Made by a program: the position numbers and the translations under genes. From Acidiferrobacterales bacterium (GTDB taxonomy: Bacteria; Pseudomonadota; Gammaproteobacteria; Acidiferrobacterales; SZUA-150), in the NCBI GenBank assembly GCA_947258385.1, contig CAMYII010000050.1, forward strand, positions 50,466-110,054: a stretch of 59,589 nucleotides of DNA. The letters run 5' to 3'. This document shows positions 25,431 to 33,920 of the stretch, one piece after another. Numbering within the stretch: position 1 is the stretch's first letter; each line of letters begins with the position of its first letter. The notes under the pieces were generated by a model. The model was given only the letters and a program-made list of their open reading frames with translations. It was not told the origin of the DNA and did no database searches.

Positions 25431-26780
25431 ATGAAGCTGCCGGTGTCTCCACCGCCCCTGAGTCAGCTGTTACCCGGGGTCGGCGATCTGCAAAAGATCC
25501 TGAATCTCGGGCCGCTCGTCGGCGGCCGCTACCTGCACTGGGACCAGCTCCGGCACCGCGCACCCCCAAAGGGTTTGCCCCATGAGGCCTGGTGGGCCGG
25601 CATCAAGCTCGCGCGCCAGGGACTGCTCAAGCCGCTGCCGCTGCAGGACAAGCATGGGCAGCCGATACGGTTCGGAACCCCCGATCCGGTGTTGCAGGCC
25701 TTGCTCGCCGTCGACCGCCAGGCCGCGGGGACGGTGGCCATGGACACACCCATGGTCTCGACCGAGGACCGCGACCGCTATCTCGTGAGCTCGCTTATCG
25801 AAGAGGCCATTACCTCCAGCCAGCTCGAAGGCGCCTCGACCACGCGTGAGGTCGCCAAGGCCATGCTGCGCAGCGGGCGCAAGGCGCGCGACCGCAGCGA
25901 GCGCATGATCCTCAACAACTTTCACGTCATGCGCCAGATCCGCGAGCTGCGCGATGAAGCCCTGACACCTGAGCTGGTGCTCGCGTTGCACCGTATCGTC
26001 ACCGAGGAGACGCTCGATGATCCGAGCGCGGCCGGGCGGCTGCGCCGCGCCGGCGAGCGCATACAAGTAATGGACGCGCAGCGTTCCACAGTGTTGCACG
26101 ATCCGCCGGCGGCCGCGAGCCTGCCCGGGCGCTTGAAGCGCCTGTGTGCCTTTGCCAACCAGGGTGATGACAGCAAACCCTTCGTGCACCCGGTGATCCG
26201 TGCCATCCTGCTGCACTTCGTGGTGGGTTACGACCATCCATTTGTCGACGGCAACGGCCGCACCGCCCGGGCGCTGTTTTACTGGAGCATGGCCCGGGCG
26301 GGTTACTGGCTGATGGAATACGTCTCGATCTCCCGCCTGTTGCAGCAGGCCCCCGCGCAATACGGCTATGCCTACCTGTACACCGAGACCGACGACAATG
26401 ATGCGACCTATTTCCTCATTCATCAGTTGTCGGTCATCGAGCGGGCGATCACCGCGCTCCACGAGTACCTCGCGCGCAAGGCCGCGGAAGAGCGCTCGGC
26501 GGAAAAGCTGCTGCGGCACGCACCTGCACTGTCGGAGGAGATCAATCACCGCCAGGTTGCCCTGCTCAGCCACGCACTTCGCCACGCGGGCCACGGCTAT
26601 ACCGTGGAGAGCCACCGCCGCTCGCACCGGATCGCCGTGCAGACGGCCCGCACCGATCTGCTGCGGCTCGCCGAGCTCGGGCTGCTCGACCGGCGCAAGC
26701 GTGGGCGCGCGTTTGTCTTTACCGCCCCCGGGGGCCTGCGTGAGCGCATCGAAGCGGCCGCGGCCGGGCGCAAACGCTGA
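25431..26780 (+). CDS. fic: Fic-domain protein (AMP-transferase type) with C-terminal winged helix
   Basis: The 449-residue protein contains the Fic motif HPFVDGNGRTARALF at about residues 236-283, with the catalytic His269. About 135 residues earlier is an inhibitory helix motif SSQLEGAST (SxxxEG, Glu near 133), placing it in class II, with the inhibitory helix N-terminal to the Fic core. The C-terminal ~90 residues (VALLSHALRHAGHGYTVESH RRSHRIAVQTARTDLLRLAE) form a winged helix. Such proteins transfer AMP from ATP to hydroxyl side chains and self-inhibit. The AACTGCTAA cluster upstream suggests autoregulation. It is monocistronic, within the toxin/defence-rich mosaic. Confidence 0.93.
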   Translation: MKLPVSPPPLSQLLPGVGDLQKILNLGPLVGGRYLHWDQLRHRAPPKGLPHEAWWAGIKLARQGLLKPLPLQDKHGQPIRFGTPDPVLQALLAVDRQAAGTVAMDTPMVSTEDRDRYLVSSLIEEAITSSQLEGASTTREVAKAMLRSGRKARDRSERMILNNFHVMRQIRELRDEALTPELVLALHRIVTEETLDDPSAAGRLRRAGERIQVMDAQRSTVLHDPPAAASLPGRLKRLCAFANQGDDSKPFVHPVIRAILLHFVVGYDHPFVDGNGRTARALFYWSMARAGYWLMEYVSISRLLQQAPAQYGYAYLYTETDDNDATYFLIHQLSVIERAITALHEYLARKAAEERSAEKLLRHAPALSEEINHRQVALLSHALRHAGHGYTVESHRRSHRIAVQTARTDLLRLAELGLLDRRKRGRAFVFTAPGGLRERIEAAAAGRKR

Positions 26781-26802
26781 TCCGTCGCCCGGGCCGTGAT
26801 CT

Positions 26803-26980
26803 CTGCGAAGCCTGTCCCCGCGCGACCGCCATGGATGGTGGAAGTGCTGGAAATGCAGGAGCAATTTCCAGTGAAAGCGGGGAACAGGGACGGGAATCCA
26901 GGAAATTAATACTTGTTAGATTCCGGCTCGCAGTGACGGCGTCCGTTCCGCGGGAATCCAGCCGCCGTGACTGTATTGTC
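26803..26980 (+). repeat. Extragenic repeats in the fic-hipB spacer
   Basis: GCGAAGCCTGTCCCCGCG...GGGACGGGAATCCAGG and GATTCCGGCTCGCAG are modules of the 8905 family. ATTGTCCACCAAAACGGGGG at 26974-26993 also occurs, slightly changed, at 18409-18428. The spacer 26781-27169 has no credible gene. Confidence 0.7.
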
Positions 26981-27169
26981 CACCAAAACGGGGGATGTTC
27001 AGGGGCGGCGCGCGGAAGTACTGGACAGGACCCGCTCGTCAGGGCCCTGGAAAAGCGGCTTGAGCCGCAGACCGTGGTCCAAGCAGCGCTGCTGGATACT
27101 GCGGCAGCGGCTAGAAGATATGCCCGCTCGGGAAAAAATAGTTGCGTTGCAGGCGTAAGATTCCGATAA

Positions 27170-27238
27170 TTACCGAACGGGAAAATTAGGGTCCATAGAG
27201 CATGAGCCGCATCTCTACATTACCGTTCGGGAATATTT
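27170..27238. promoter_or_regulatory. Two HipB operator-like sites
   Basis: TTACCGAACGGGAAAATTA (27170-27188) and TTACCGTTCGGGAATATTT (27220-27238) are near-identical direct repeats 50 bp apart, each with a palindromic CCG(AA/TT)CGG core. One precedes and one lies just inside the hipB coding start. This matches the usual autoregulation of hipBA by HipB bound to tandem sites. Confidence 0.6.
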
Positions 27239-27465
27239 CTACTGCTAAGGATGTGGGACACTGTGTGCGTACCCGGCGCAAGGCACAGGGCGCGACCCAA
27301 GCCGAGTTCGCATCCCTTTGCGGTGTCGGTGCCCGCTTCATCTCTGATCTCGAAAACGGCAAGCCGACTGTGGAGCTGGGCAAGGTGCTGAAGGTGCTCA
27401 AATGCCTGGGCCTGGAGCTCAGCATCCGGCCGCGCGGGTGGACCGATAGCGGTCGTCCGCAATGA
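27202..27465 (+). CDS. hipB: HipB-like XRE antitoxin
   Basis: An 87-residue protein with a Cro/XRE helix-turn-helix: GHCVRTRRKAQGATQAEFAS LCGVGARFISDLENGKPTVE, then LGKVLKVLKCLGLELSI, the typical HipB end. It binds and neutralises HipA and represses the operon. Its stop overlaps the hipA start by four bases (ATGA), giving coupled translation. The start at 27202 is the only plausible ATG. Confidence 0.92.
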   Translation: MSRISTLPFGNISTAKDVGHCVRTRRKAQGATQAEFASLCGVGARFISDLENGKPTVELGKVLKVLKCLGLELSIRPRGWTDSGRPQ

Positions 27466-28727
27466 GCAGCGAGCTCAACGTCTACCTGCGCAGCGACAAG
27501 GTCGGCCGTCTATGGCTGGATCAAAATCGTCGTTTTGTCTTTCAGTACGACCCGGGTTGGCTGCATAACGGTACGGCCACACCCCTGTCCTTGGCCTTGC
27601 CGCTGCGAGCGGAACCCTACTCCGACGACCAGGCCCGGCCGTTCTTTGCCAATCTGCTGCCCGAATCCGAGCTGCGCAGGCTCGTCGCCCGCAGGCTCGG
27701 CCTGTCCGAGCAGAACGACTTTGCCCTGCTGGAAGCCGTGGGCGGAGAGTGCGCCGGTGCCGTTAGCCTGTTGCCGGACGATACCCCGCCGGCCGGTGAC
27801 GGCAGCTATCGCTCCCTGGATGACGACCAGTTGAATGCCCTGATTACCGAGTTGCCCAAGCGGCCCTTACTGGCCGGCGAGCAGGGCATCCGTCTGTCGC
27901 TGGCCGGGGCGCAGAACAAGCTGCCCGTGTATTTTGACGGCGAACGCATTAGTCTGCCCATGGGGTCCGCGGCCAGCAGCCATATCCTTAAACCGCCGAT
28001 TGCCCATTATCCGCACACCGTCGAAAACGAGGCTTTTTGCATGCACTTGGCCGCACGCATGGGCCTGCCGGTCCCGGAGGTCACGATCCTGCACAAGGTG
28101 ACCGCGCTGTACTTGATCGCGCGCTATGACCGTGAGCGCGGGACCCAAGACAAGATCGTTCGACTGCATCAGGAAGATTTCTGTCAGGCCCTGGGCGTCG
28201 CGCCGGACATGAAGTACGAGAAAGAAGGTGGCCCCGGCCTCAAGGCCTGCTTTGAGCTCCTCAGAAACCACAGCATCCAGCCGGTAGCGGATCTGCGCGA
28301 ACTGTTGAGTTGGGTGATTTTTAACTACCTGATCGGCAATGCCGACGCCCATGCCAAGAACATCTCGCTGATGCTCACCGCCGCAGGCCCCAAGCTGGCG
28401 CCGTTTTATGACTTGATGTGCACCGCCGTGTACAGCGAGCTGACCGATAGGCTGGCAATGAAGATTGGTGGCGAGGACCGTCCGGATTGGGTGGTCGAGC
28501 GCCGCTGGCGGCAGTTTGCGAATGACATCGAGGTAAAGTTCAAGCTGATCCATGAGATCCTATCGGAGTTGAGTCTGTCCTTGAAAGCTCAAGCCGCCGG
28601 CCTGGCCGAGGCCTTTAAGCAGCAGCATGGACAGTGTGAGATCATCGACCAAATACTGGGTGTCATCGACCAGCGCTGCCGCCAGGTGCAGGCCTCGCTG
28701 AACGCCGGGACCGCTGATGACGCATAA
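27462..28727 (+). CDS. hipA: HipA-like serine/threonine kinase toxin
   Basis: The 421-residue protein has the HipA N1 domain (KVGRLWLDQNRRFVFQYDPG; TPLSLALPLR) and kinase domain. The ATP-loop-like segment is LSLAGAQNKLPVYFDG, and catalytic motifs are FNYLIGNADAHAKNISLM with Asp near 295 and FYDLMCTAVY with the metal-binding Asp near 316. HipA phosphorylates glutamyl-tRNA synthetase or related targets and induces growth arrest. It is full length, with all key residues visible, so this module looks intact, unlike most other toxin-antitoxin loci in the window. Confidence 0.93.
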   Translation: MSSELNVYLRSDKVGRLWLDQNRRFVFQYDPGWLHNGTATPLSLALPLRAEPYSDDQARPFFANLLPESELRRLVARRLGLSEQNDFALLEAVGGECAGAVSLLPDDTPPAGDGSYRSLDDDQLNALITELPKRPLLAGEQGIRLSLAGAQNKLPVYFDGERISLPMGSAASSHILKPPIAHYPHTVENEAFCMHLAARMGLPVPEVTILHKVTALYLIARYDRERGTQDKIVRLHQEDFCQALGVAPDMKYEKEGGPGLKACFELLRNHSIQPVADLRELLSWVIFNYLIGNADAHAKNISLMLTAAGPKLAPFYDLMCTAVYSELTDRLAMKIGGEDRPDWVVERRWRQFANDIEVKFKLIHEILSELSLSLKAQAAGLAEAFKQQHGQCEIIDQILGVIDQRCRQVQASLNAGTADDA

Positions 28728-28856
28728 CGCCTGTATTATTAAAGAGTGGATCACACCTTGCCCGACACCACCAACAGCGGAGATTTCCTGGGACACATTG
28801 CTTAAGAAAAGATAGCCCCTTATCTTTTCTTAACGAAATCCTTACGAAAAGATCGT

Positions 28857-29063
28857 TCATCCCGTCACTTCCGCGAAGCCCGTCCTCGCAAAAGCGGGGA
28901 GCGGGGACGGGACGCCAGGAATCAACACCCATGCCCCGGCCGCCCTCGAACGGCCGGGGTCTGCCCCGAATGGCATTGACTCAAGCGGTTTCTCAATCAA
29001 CGTAGGATGGGTCAGGCACGCCGTGTGTGCCGTAACCCATCAGCCGTGCCGCCAGGCACTCAT
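28857..29063 (+). repeat. Extragenic repeat plus hairpin repeat A copy 4
   Basis: CCCGTCACTTCCGCGAAGCC ... GGGGACGGGACGCCAGG is followed by the composite GCCCCGGCCGCCCTCGAACG, CCCCGAATGGCATTGACTCA and GTAGGATGGGTCAGGCACGC ... GTAACCCATCAGCCGTGCCG, which ends 7 bp before the PPC fragment at 29071. Confidence 0.88.
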
Positions 29064-29070
29064 CCCGCCC

Positions 29071-29371
29071 CTACTTCACCCGCCCCTTCACCGGAGTGAG
29101 ACCAAGCCAATACCCCATGGCCGGCCCGCGGTTGCGCGCGCCGACCTCGACGTAATAGGTCCCGGCCTGGGCGAAGCTCCAGTCGATGCGCGACTCAGGC
29201 TTGCGGTTGCCCGCGTCGTCGTTTTCCGCCAGCAAGGTGACGCCGTCCACGTCGTACAGCGCCAACACGGTATCGGCCTCCGCCTCGAGCTCGCTGGTCT
29301 CGATGCGGTAGCCCCCGGCCCGCGGAATCTCGAGCGCCACCCAGTCGGTGCTGTCCTCGCAATGATTGCGG
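29071..29371 (-). pseudogene. PPC-domain gene 3' fragment, ~100 codons
   Basis: From RNHCEDSTDWVALEIPRAGG to ARNRGPAMGYWLGLTPVKGR VK and stop, the fragment covers the complete last PPC domain of the 43290-45551 protein. The frame continues upstream with unrelated residues and no signal peptide. It is the longest displaced copy. Confidence 0.9.
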
Positions 29372-29464
29372 CTCGCGGTGACCCGAGGCCGCTCTCGCCA
29401 GATCGTAACTTTCTTACGTAAGTGGCCAGCCTGGCCCGAGGCAGAAACTGGATAAAAAGGTTTA

Positions 29465-29480
29465 CACTTATATACAAGTG
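29465..29480. promoter_or_regulatory. Inverted repeat in the abiE promoter
   Basis: CACTTATATACAAGTG has 5-bp arms (CACTT/AAGTG) and lies 20 bp before the AbiEi start; a second small inverted repeat, GGTGG...CCACC, lies between. AbiEi antitoxins bind inverted repeats in their own promoters, so these are operator candidates. Confidence 0.5.
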
Positions 29481-29499
29481 GTGGTAATTTTATCCCACC

Positions 29500-30108
29500 A
29501 TGGACCAACCCAATGCTTGGCGCAAGGCAGAGGCGATCTTCGAGGAACACGGGGGGATGCTCCGTACCTCTAAAGCCCTTGCGCTCGGCGTTCACCCGCG
29601 CACGCTCTACGCCCTATACGCCGCAGGCCGGCTGCAGCGGGTAAGCCGGGGGCTGTACCGGCTTGCCGATCTCCCGGCGCTCGGAAATCCTGATCTTGCC
29701 ACCGTGGCGGCCCGCATCCCGCAAGGGATTATCTGCCTCATCTCGGCGCTGGCATTCCACGAGATCACCACGCAGATCCCCCACCAGGTCGATATTGCCG
29801 TTCCCCGGGGGACGAAACAGCCGCGGCTTGAGTTTCCCCCAACGCGGATATTCCGGTTCTCCGAACCGATGTTTCGCGCTGGGGTGGAAACGCACCGGGT
29901 CGACGACGTTCCAATACGCGTCTATGGTGCAGCGAAAACGGTGGCAGATTGCTTCAAGTTTCGCAATCGCATCGGCATTGACGTGGCGGTCGAGGCGCTT
30001 CGGCTCTTCCACGAGCGCAAGAAGGCGCCCCTGCGCGAGCTGCTCAACTACGCACGTCTGTGCCGGGTCGAGCGCGTGATGATGCCGTATATCGAGGCAC
30101 TCCAGTGA
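29500..30108 (+). CDS. abiEi: AbiEi-type antitoxin/transcriptional regulator
   Basis: The 202-residue protein has the AbiEi N-terminal winged helix (EEHGGMLRTSKALALGVHPR TLYALYAAGRLQRVSRGLYR) and the C-terminal domain with RVYGAAKTVADCFKFRNRIG IDVAVEALR. It is the antitoxin and autorepressor of a type IV-style AbiE abortive-infection system. The downstream toxin gene overlaps its stop by four bases (GTGA). Confidence 0.9.
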   Translation: MDQPNAWRKAEAIFEEHGGMLRTSKALALGVHPRTLYALYAAGRLQRVSRGLYRLADLPALGNPDLATVAARIPQGIICLISALAFHEITTQIPHQVDIAVPRGTKQPRLEFPPTRIFRFSEPMFRAGVETHRVDDVPIRVYGAAKTVADCFKFRNRIGIDVAVEALRLFHERKKAPLRELLNYARLCRVERVMMPYIEALQ

Positions 30109-31022
30109 CCGGCCGGACACTGGTCAACGTCGCCCAGTCGGTGCACCAGCGACTGCTTACGCGCGCGCAGAAGGAGGGAAGGCCGTTTAACGAGCTGTTA
30201 CAGCACTACGCCATCGAACGTTTTCTCTATCGGCTCGGGCGCTCGCGGCATGCCGAGAAATTGCTGCTAAAGGGCGCGCTGCTGCTGCGCGTCTGGCACA
30301 TACCCATGGCGCGGCCGACCATGGACATTGACGTGTTGGGTCAAGTTGCCGGAATACCGGAGGCACTTGTTACCATACTTCGCGACTGCATGACGATCGA
30401 GGTTGAGGACGACGGCATGCTGTACGACCCGGAGAGCACCACGACCGAGGCCATCACGCTTGAGGCTGACTACCAGGGTTGGCGTATTCGATTCAAAGCA
30501 TCACTTGGCAAGGCGCGTGTGACAATGCAAGTGGATGTGGGTGTAGGCGATGTCGTGTACCCCGCGCCAATCTGGATCGATTACCCGGTGCTTCTGGATC
30601 AACCTATACCGCACATACTGGCCTACACGCCGGAGAACGCAATCGCAGAAAAATATCAAGCCATGGTGGAGCTGGATAAGGCCAACAGCCGCATGAAGGA
30701 CTTCCACGATATCTGGACGCTGGCGCGCAATCTGGATATCGATGGAGCAAAACTGGCCGAGGCGATTCGCAGAACCTTCGAACGGCGCAAAACGGACCTG
30801 CCGAGGTCCGTGCCAACCGCCTTCACGTCAGAGTTCTACCAGGACAAGGTGAAGCAGACCCAGTGGCAGGCGTTTTTGCGCAAAGGACTCGCCACAACGG
30901 AGACTCCGTCGCTGGCGGTCGTGGCGAAGGCGATAGACGATTTGCTGACACCGCCCACGGAAGCCCTGAGTCGAGGAGAACCGTTTACATTGCAATGGAA
31001 GCGAAGCGGTCCATGGCAGTAA
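30105..31022 (+). CDS. abiEii: AbiEii/AbiGii-type nucleotidyltransferase toxin
   Basis: I start this 305-residue protein at the GTG at 30105, with GAGG upstream, rather than the in-frame start at 30060. Motif I is LLKGALLLRVWHIPMARPTM DIDVLG with paired Asp residues (about 72-74). Motif III/IV is ENAIAEKYQAMVELDKANSR MKDFHDIW. These are the DUF1814 nucleotidyltransferase motifs. AbiEii adds nucleotides to tRNA acceptor ends and stops growth, giving phage abortive infection. The pair looks intact. Confidence 0.92.
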   Translation: MTGRTLVNVAQSVHQRLLTRAQKEGRPFNELLQHYAIERFLYRLGRSRHAEKLLLKGALLLRVWHIPMARPTMDIDVLGQVAGIPEALVTILRDCMTIEVEDDGMLYDPESTTTEAITLEADYQGWRIRFKASLGKARVTMQVDVGVGDVVYPAPIWIDYPVLLDQPIPHILAYTPENAIAEKYQAMVELDKANSRMKDFHDIWTLARNLDIDGAKLAEAIRRTFERRKTDLPRSVPTAFTSEFYQDKVKQTQWQAFLRKGLATTETPSLAVVAKAIDDLLTPPTEALSRGEPFTLQWKRSGPWQ

Positions 31023-31079
31023 TTCATTCGATGCGAGAGAAGATATGACCAGGCCAAGCGGAAAAACCGAAGCCTTTTC

Positions 31080-31306
31080 CCCCTTTGTCATCGACGTGAA
31101 GCCTGTCCCCGCGGAAGCGGGAACGGGAATACAGCAATCAACACCCATGCCCCGGCCGCCCGAGCCCCCTCGAACGGCCGGTGCCTTCCCCGAATGGCGC
31201 TGACTTAAGCGGTTTCTGAATCGACGTAGGATGGGTCAGGCACGCCGTGTGTGCCGTAACCCATCAGCCGTGCCGCCAGGCACCCATTTTGCCTTACCGC
31301 AAGCGC
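31080..31306 (+). repeat. Extragenic repeat plus hairpin repeat A copy 5
   Basis: CCCCTTTGTCATCGACGTGA ... GCGGGAACGGGAATACAG is followed by the composite GCCCCGGCCGCCCGAGCCCC CTCGAACGGCCGG, CCGAATGGCGCTGACTTAAG and GTAGGATGGGTCAGGCACGC ... GTAACCCATCAGCCGTGCCG with tail CTTACCGCAAGCGC, touching the PPC fragment at 31307. Confidence 0.88.
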
Positions 31307-31483
31307 CTACTTTATACGTCCCTTCACCGGGCTTAAGCTGAGCCAATACCCCGTCCCCGGGCCGCGGTTGCGCGCGCCGACCTTAAGGTAATAAGTCCCG
31401 CCCTGGGCGAAGCTCCAGTCGATGCGCGACTCGGGCTTGCGGTTGCCGGCGTTGTCGTTCTCCGCCAGTACCGTCACGCCGTC
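31307..31483 (-). pseudogene. PPC-domain gene 3' fragment, ~58 codons
   Basis: GVTVLAENDNAGNRKPESRI ... GTGYWLSLSPVKGRIK plus stop matches the end of the 43290-45551 protein. Its 5' boundary at about 31483 abuts unrelated sequence just downstream of the sigma54 activator gene. Confidence 0.88.
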
Positions 31484-31547
31484 CTTTAACGGATCCAAAT
31501 ACATTTCTCTGACTCGTAAAGCGAACGAGCGATTTATAATATGGATA

Positions 31548-33494
31548 CTACCTTGATGATGTCCTAAATGCCGCCTTATCAATGCCGAACCGCTTGATTT
31601 TAGATGCTAGTGTGGTTGGTTTGATATTGAGAAGTTCAGAGGCTCCGCCTGGACCAAATACCTTGCCACTGGACTCTTTGAGCGCAGAGATTATATTCTC
31701 GTATTCCATGCTACGAAGCTCATCACGGGTCATGATTGTATCGGAATCATTAGACCGCGTCATAATCGTAGCATTGGGATTGGCATTAATCAGATGGGTT
31801 TCTTGCTTAGGTAAGTCCAGTTCTAGACGGCCGCCTTGCGATACAATCACTGCCCGTTCAATAACATTCTCCAATTCACGAATATTACCAGGCCAGTTGT
31901 AAGCGGTGAGGCGCGCGATATCGCCCTGGGAAAGGCGAATATCCGGTTTATTAAGTTTATGGCTGGCACGTTTCAGGAAATGCATTGTCAGCAAGGGGAT
32001 ATCCTCAAGACGTTTGCGTAACGGCACTGATTCAATGGGAAATACGTTTAGGCGATAGAAAAGATCCTCACGGAACTCCTGATTCGCAACTTCCTGCTTC
32101 AAGTCGCGATTGGTTGCGGCGATGATTCGAACATCAACCTTGCGGGTTTTGTTTTCACCTACACGCTCAAACTGACCTTCTTGTAATACACGTAGCAGTT
32201 TACCTTGTAAGTCGAGCGGAATCTCACCGACTTCATCCAAAAACAGTGTTCCTCCATCTGCCAGTTCAAACCGCCCATCCCGGTCATCAATCGCGCCGGT
32301 AAAAGCGCCTTTTACATGGCCAAAGAATTCACTTTCAAAAAGATTGCGTGGAATGACAGCGCAATTCACCCTGATCAAGGGACGTTCGTTGCGTGCGCTA
32401 TTTTGATGAATTGCACGTGCGATGAGCTCTTTGCCGGTACCCGATTCGCCCGTAATGAGGACATTGGCATCAGTAGGCGCCACCAGTTCAATTTGTTTTA
32501 TGACGTGTTGGATGGCAGCACTCTTTCCAACAATTTCATGATAATTATATTCCGAACGTATTTCTTCCTGGAGATAGGCGTTTTCCATCTCCAGTTTGTG
32601 CCTGAGTTCCTCGACCTTGGCGAGCGCGGTGTGCAGGTTACGTTCCGTTTCTTTCCGTTGACTGATATCCCGGAAGATCACGACAGCACCTATCAGGTTG
32701 CCGCGATCTTTGATCGGTGTGCTTGTATACTCGACAGAGATCGGTGAGCCATCCTTACGCCAAAATACTTCGTCATCCACAGTGTGTACGTCCCCGTCCT
32801 TGAAGGCAGCAAAAATCGGACAATCAATCACATCGTAGTGCGAACCGTCCGGTTTGCTGTGATGAATCATGTCATGAATGTTATGGCCAACCATTTCTTC
32901 AGCCGCCCATCCGAGCATACGTTCTGCAGCCGGGTTGACAAAAGTCGTATTGCCATCAGCATTAACTCCGTAGATCCCTTCACCGGCCGCCTTCAGAATT
33001 AGCTGGTTTTCATGCTCGAATTGCTGAAAGATATTTTCGATGTGCTTCCATTCAGATATACCCTTACGCATGTAGGAATTCGCAGCGGATTCTTTTTTTA
33101 GAATTTGCAGTTTTTTCTTATCACGCAGCGTAGCGACGATTAACTTCCTGGTTTCAGATTCAAAAGTCGCTGCGGAGTAATCAACAGCGACCAGAGCACC
33201 TTGCTTGTTTCGACAACTCAATTCATCTGTCCAGTTGCTACCTTTATCCAGTACAGACTGGGTAAAGACAATTAATGCCGGAATTTCATGTCCATGGAGA
33301 GCGCTTGGGTTAATGGACAACAGCTCGTTATGTTCATAACCCAACAGTTTACAGGCTGCGGTATTCGCATCGATGATCTGATTCAAAAAGGGATCAATAA
33401 GCAGCATTGCATCATTGGCAAACTCGAAAATTTGCCGGTAACAGTGTGTATTGCTGGTAGTAAATACATCATGAGGCTTTACGCTTGAAAGCAT
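31548..33494 (-). CDS. Sigma54-dependent activator with two PAS domains (PAS-PAS-AAA+-Fis)
   Basis: A 648-residue regulator. PAS1 is at about residues 18-120 ([20 protein letters not shown]) and PAS2 at about 165-285 ([20 protein letters not shown]). The AAA+ domain, about 320-550, has Walker A GESGTGKE, the sigma54 contact loop GAFTGA, Walker [13 protein letters not shown] and [14 protein letters not shown] Fis-type helix-turn-helix closes it ([20 protein letters not shown]). There is no receiver domain, so sensing should be through the PAS domains. ATG 33494 follows GGAG. It diverges from the cyanate operon, whose promoter is a consensus sigma54 site, so it very likely controls that operon. 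Confidence 0.95.
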   Translation of the reverse strand: MLSSVKPHDVFTTSNTHCYRQIFEFANDAMLLIDPFLNQIIDANTAACKLLGYEHNELLSINPSALHGHEIPALIVFTQSVLDKGSNWTDELSCRNKQGALVAVDYSAATFESETRKLIVATLRDKKKLQILKKESAANSYMRKGISEWKHIENIFQQFEHENQLILKAAGEGIYGVNADGNTTFVNPAAERMLGWAAEEMVGHNIHDMIHHSKPDGSHYDVIDCPIFAAFKDGDVHTVDDEVFWRKDGSPISVEYTSTPIKDRGNLIGAVVIFRDISQRKETERNLHTALAKVEELRHKLEMENAYLQEEIRSEYNYHEIVGKSAAIQHVIKQIELVAPTDANVLITGESGTGKELIARAIHQNSARNERPLIRVNCAVIPRNLFESEFFGHVKGAFTGAIDDRDGRFELADGGTLFLDEVGEIPLDLQGKLLRVLQEGQFERVGENKTRKVDVRIIAATNRDLKQEVANQEFREDLFYRLNVFPIESVPLRKRLEDIPLLTMHFLKRASHKLNKPDIRLSQGDIARLTAYNWPGNIRELENVIERAVIVSQGGRLELDLPKQETHLINANPNATIMTRSNDSDTIMTRDELRSMEYENIISALKESSGKVFGPGGASELLNIKPTTLASKIKRFGIDKAAFRTSSR

Positions 33495-33571
33495 GTTTTA
33501 CTCCACCGCTGATGAAAATGAATTTCTTCTACGTTGTCTTTATTCAAGCTTCATTCCAGTATTTCGAAATA

Positions 33572-33616
33572 TCGTAATTTTCGCTACGACAAATCGGAAG
33601 TTACGAGATTTCGTAA
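33572..33616. promoter_or_regulatory. Upstream activating sites for the sigma54 activator
   Basis: TTACGAGATTTCGTAA at 33601-33616 has 6-bp arms (TTACGA/TCGTAA). TCGTAATTTTCGCTACGA at 33572-33589 is a related imperfect inverted repeat. They share the half-site TCGTA(A) and lie about 70-110 bp upstream of the -24 element, the usual enhancer position for NtrC-type activators. Confidence 0.6.
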
Positions 33617-33681
33617 TCCGCGATCAATAAAAAATCCTTATAAATTTCCCTTTATTCAGTGAGATACCTGTGAGTACCTGG

Positions 33682-33698
33682 TTGGTACATATATTGCT
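33682..33698 (+). promoter_or_regulatory. Sigma54 (-24/-12) promoter of the cyanate operon
   Basis: TTGGTACATATATTGCT fits the consensus TTGGYACRNNNNTTGCW at every defined position, with the required GG/GC spacing. Transcription would start near 33710, leaving a ~210-nt leader before the first gene at 33921. Confidence 0.85.
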
Positions 33699-33920
33699 CT
33701 ATAGCTCAATGAGAAAAATTGGAGTGTTCCAAGCAATTCTATTTTTGTAGGTCAACTCGCCTGGAAGCTATAAACGTGCCTTTTTATAGTGCAGCGGATA
33801 CGTCCAATGCACCAAAAAAATACATTTTAGTGCAAACCGGTTGACTCGGTTTGTAATTGCGGGATGTATCGTTAGCACTTAATCGGGTACAGATTATAAC
33901 GGCAATAGAGGTCATTAATT

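Noticed and set aside
25470-26864. Long minus-strand frame of 464 codons
   Set aside because: It is antisense to fic, which has all catalytic motifs; no protein features on the minus strand.
26831-27169. Plus-strand ORFs of 112 and 63 codons before hipB
   Set aside because: They run through an extragenic repeat and have no recognisable domain; position-specific codon signals are weak.
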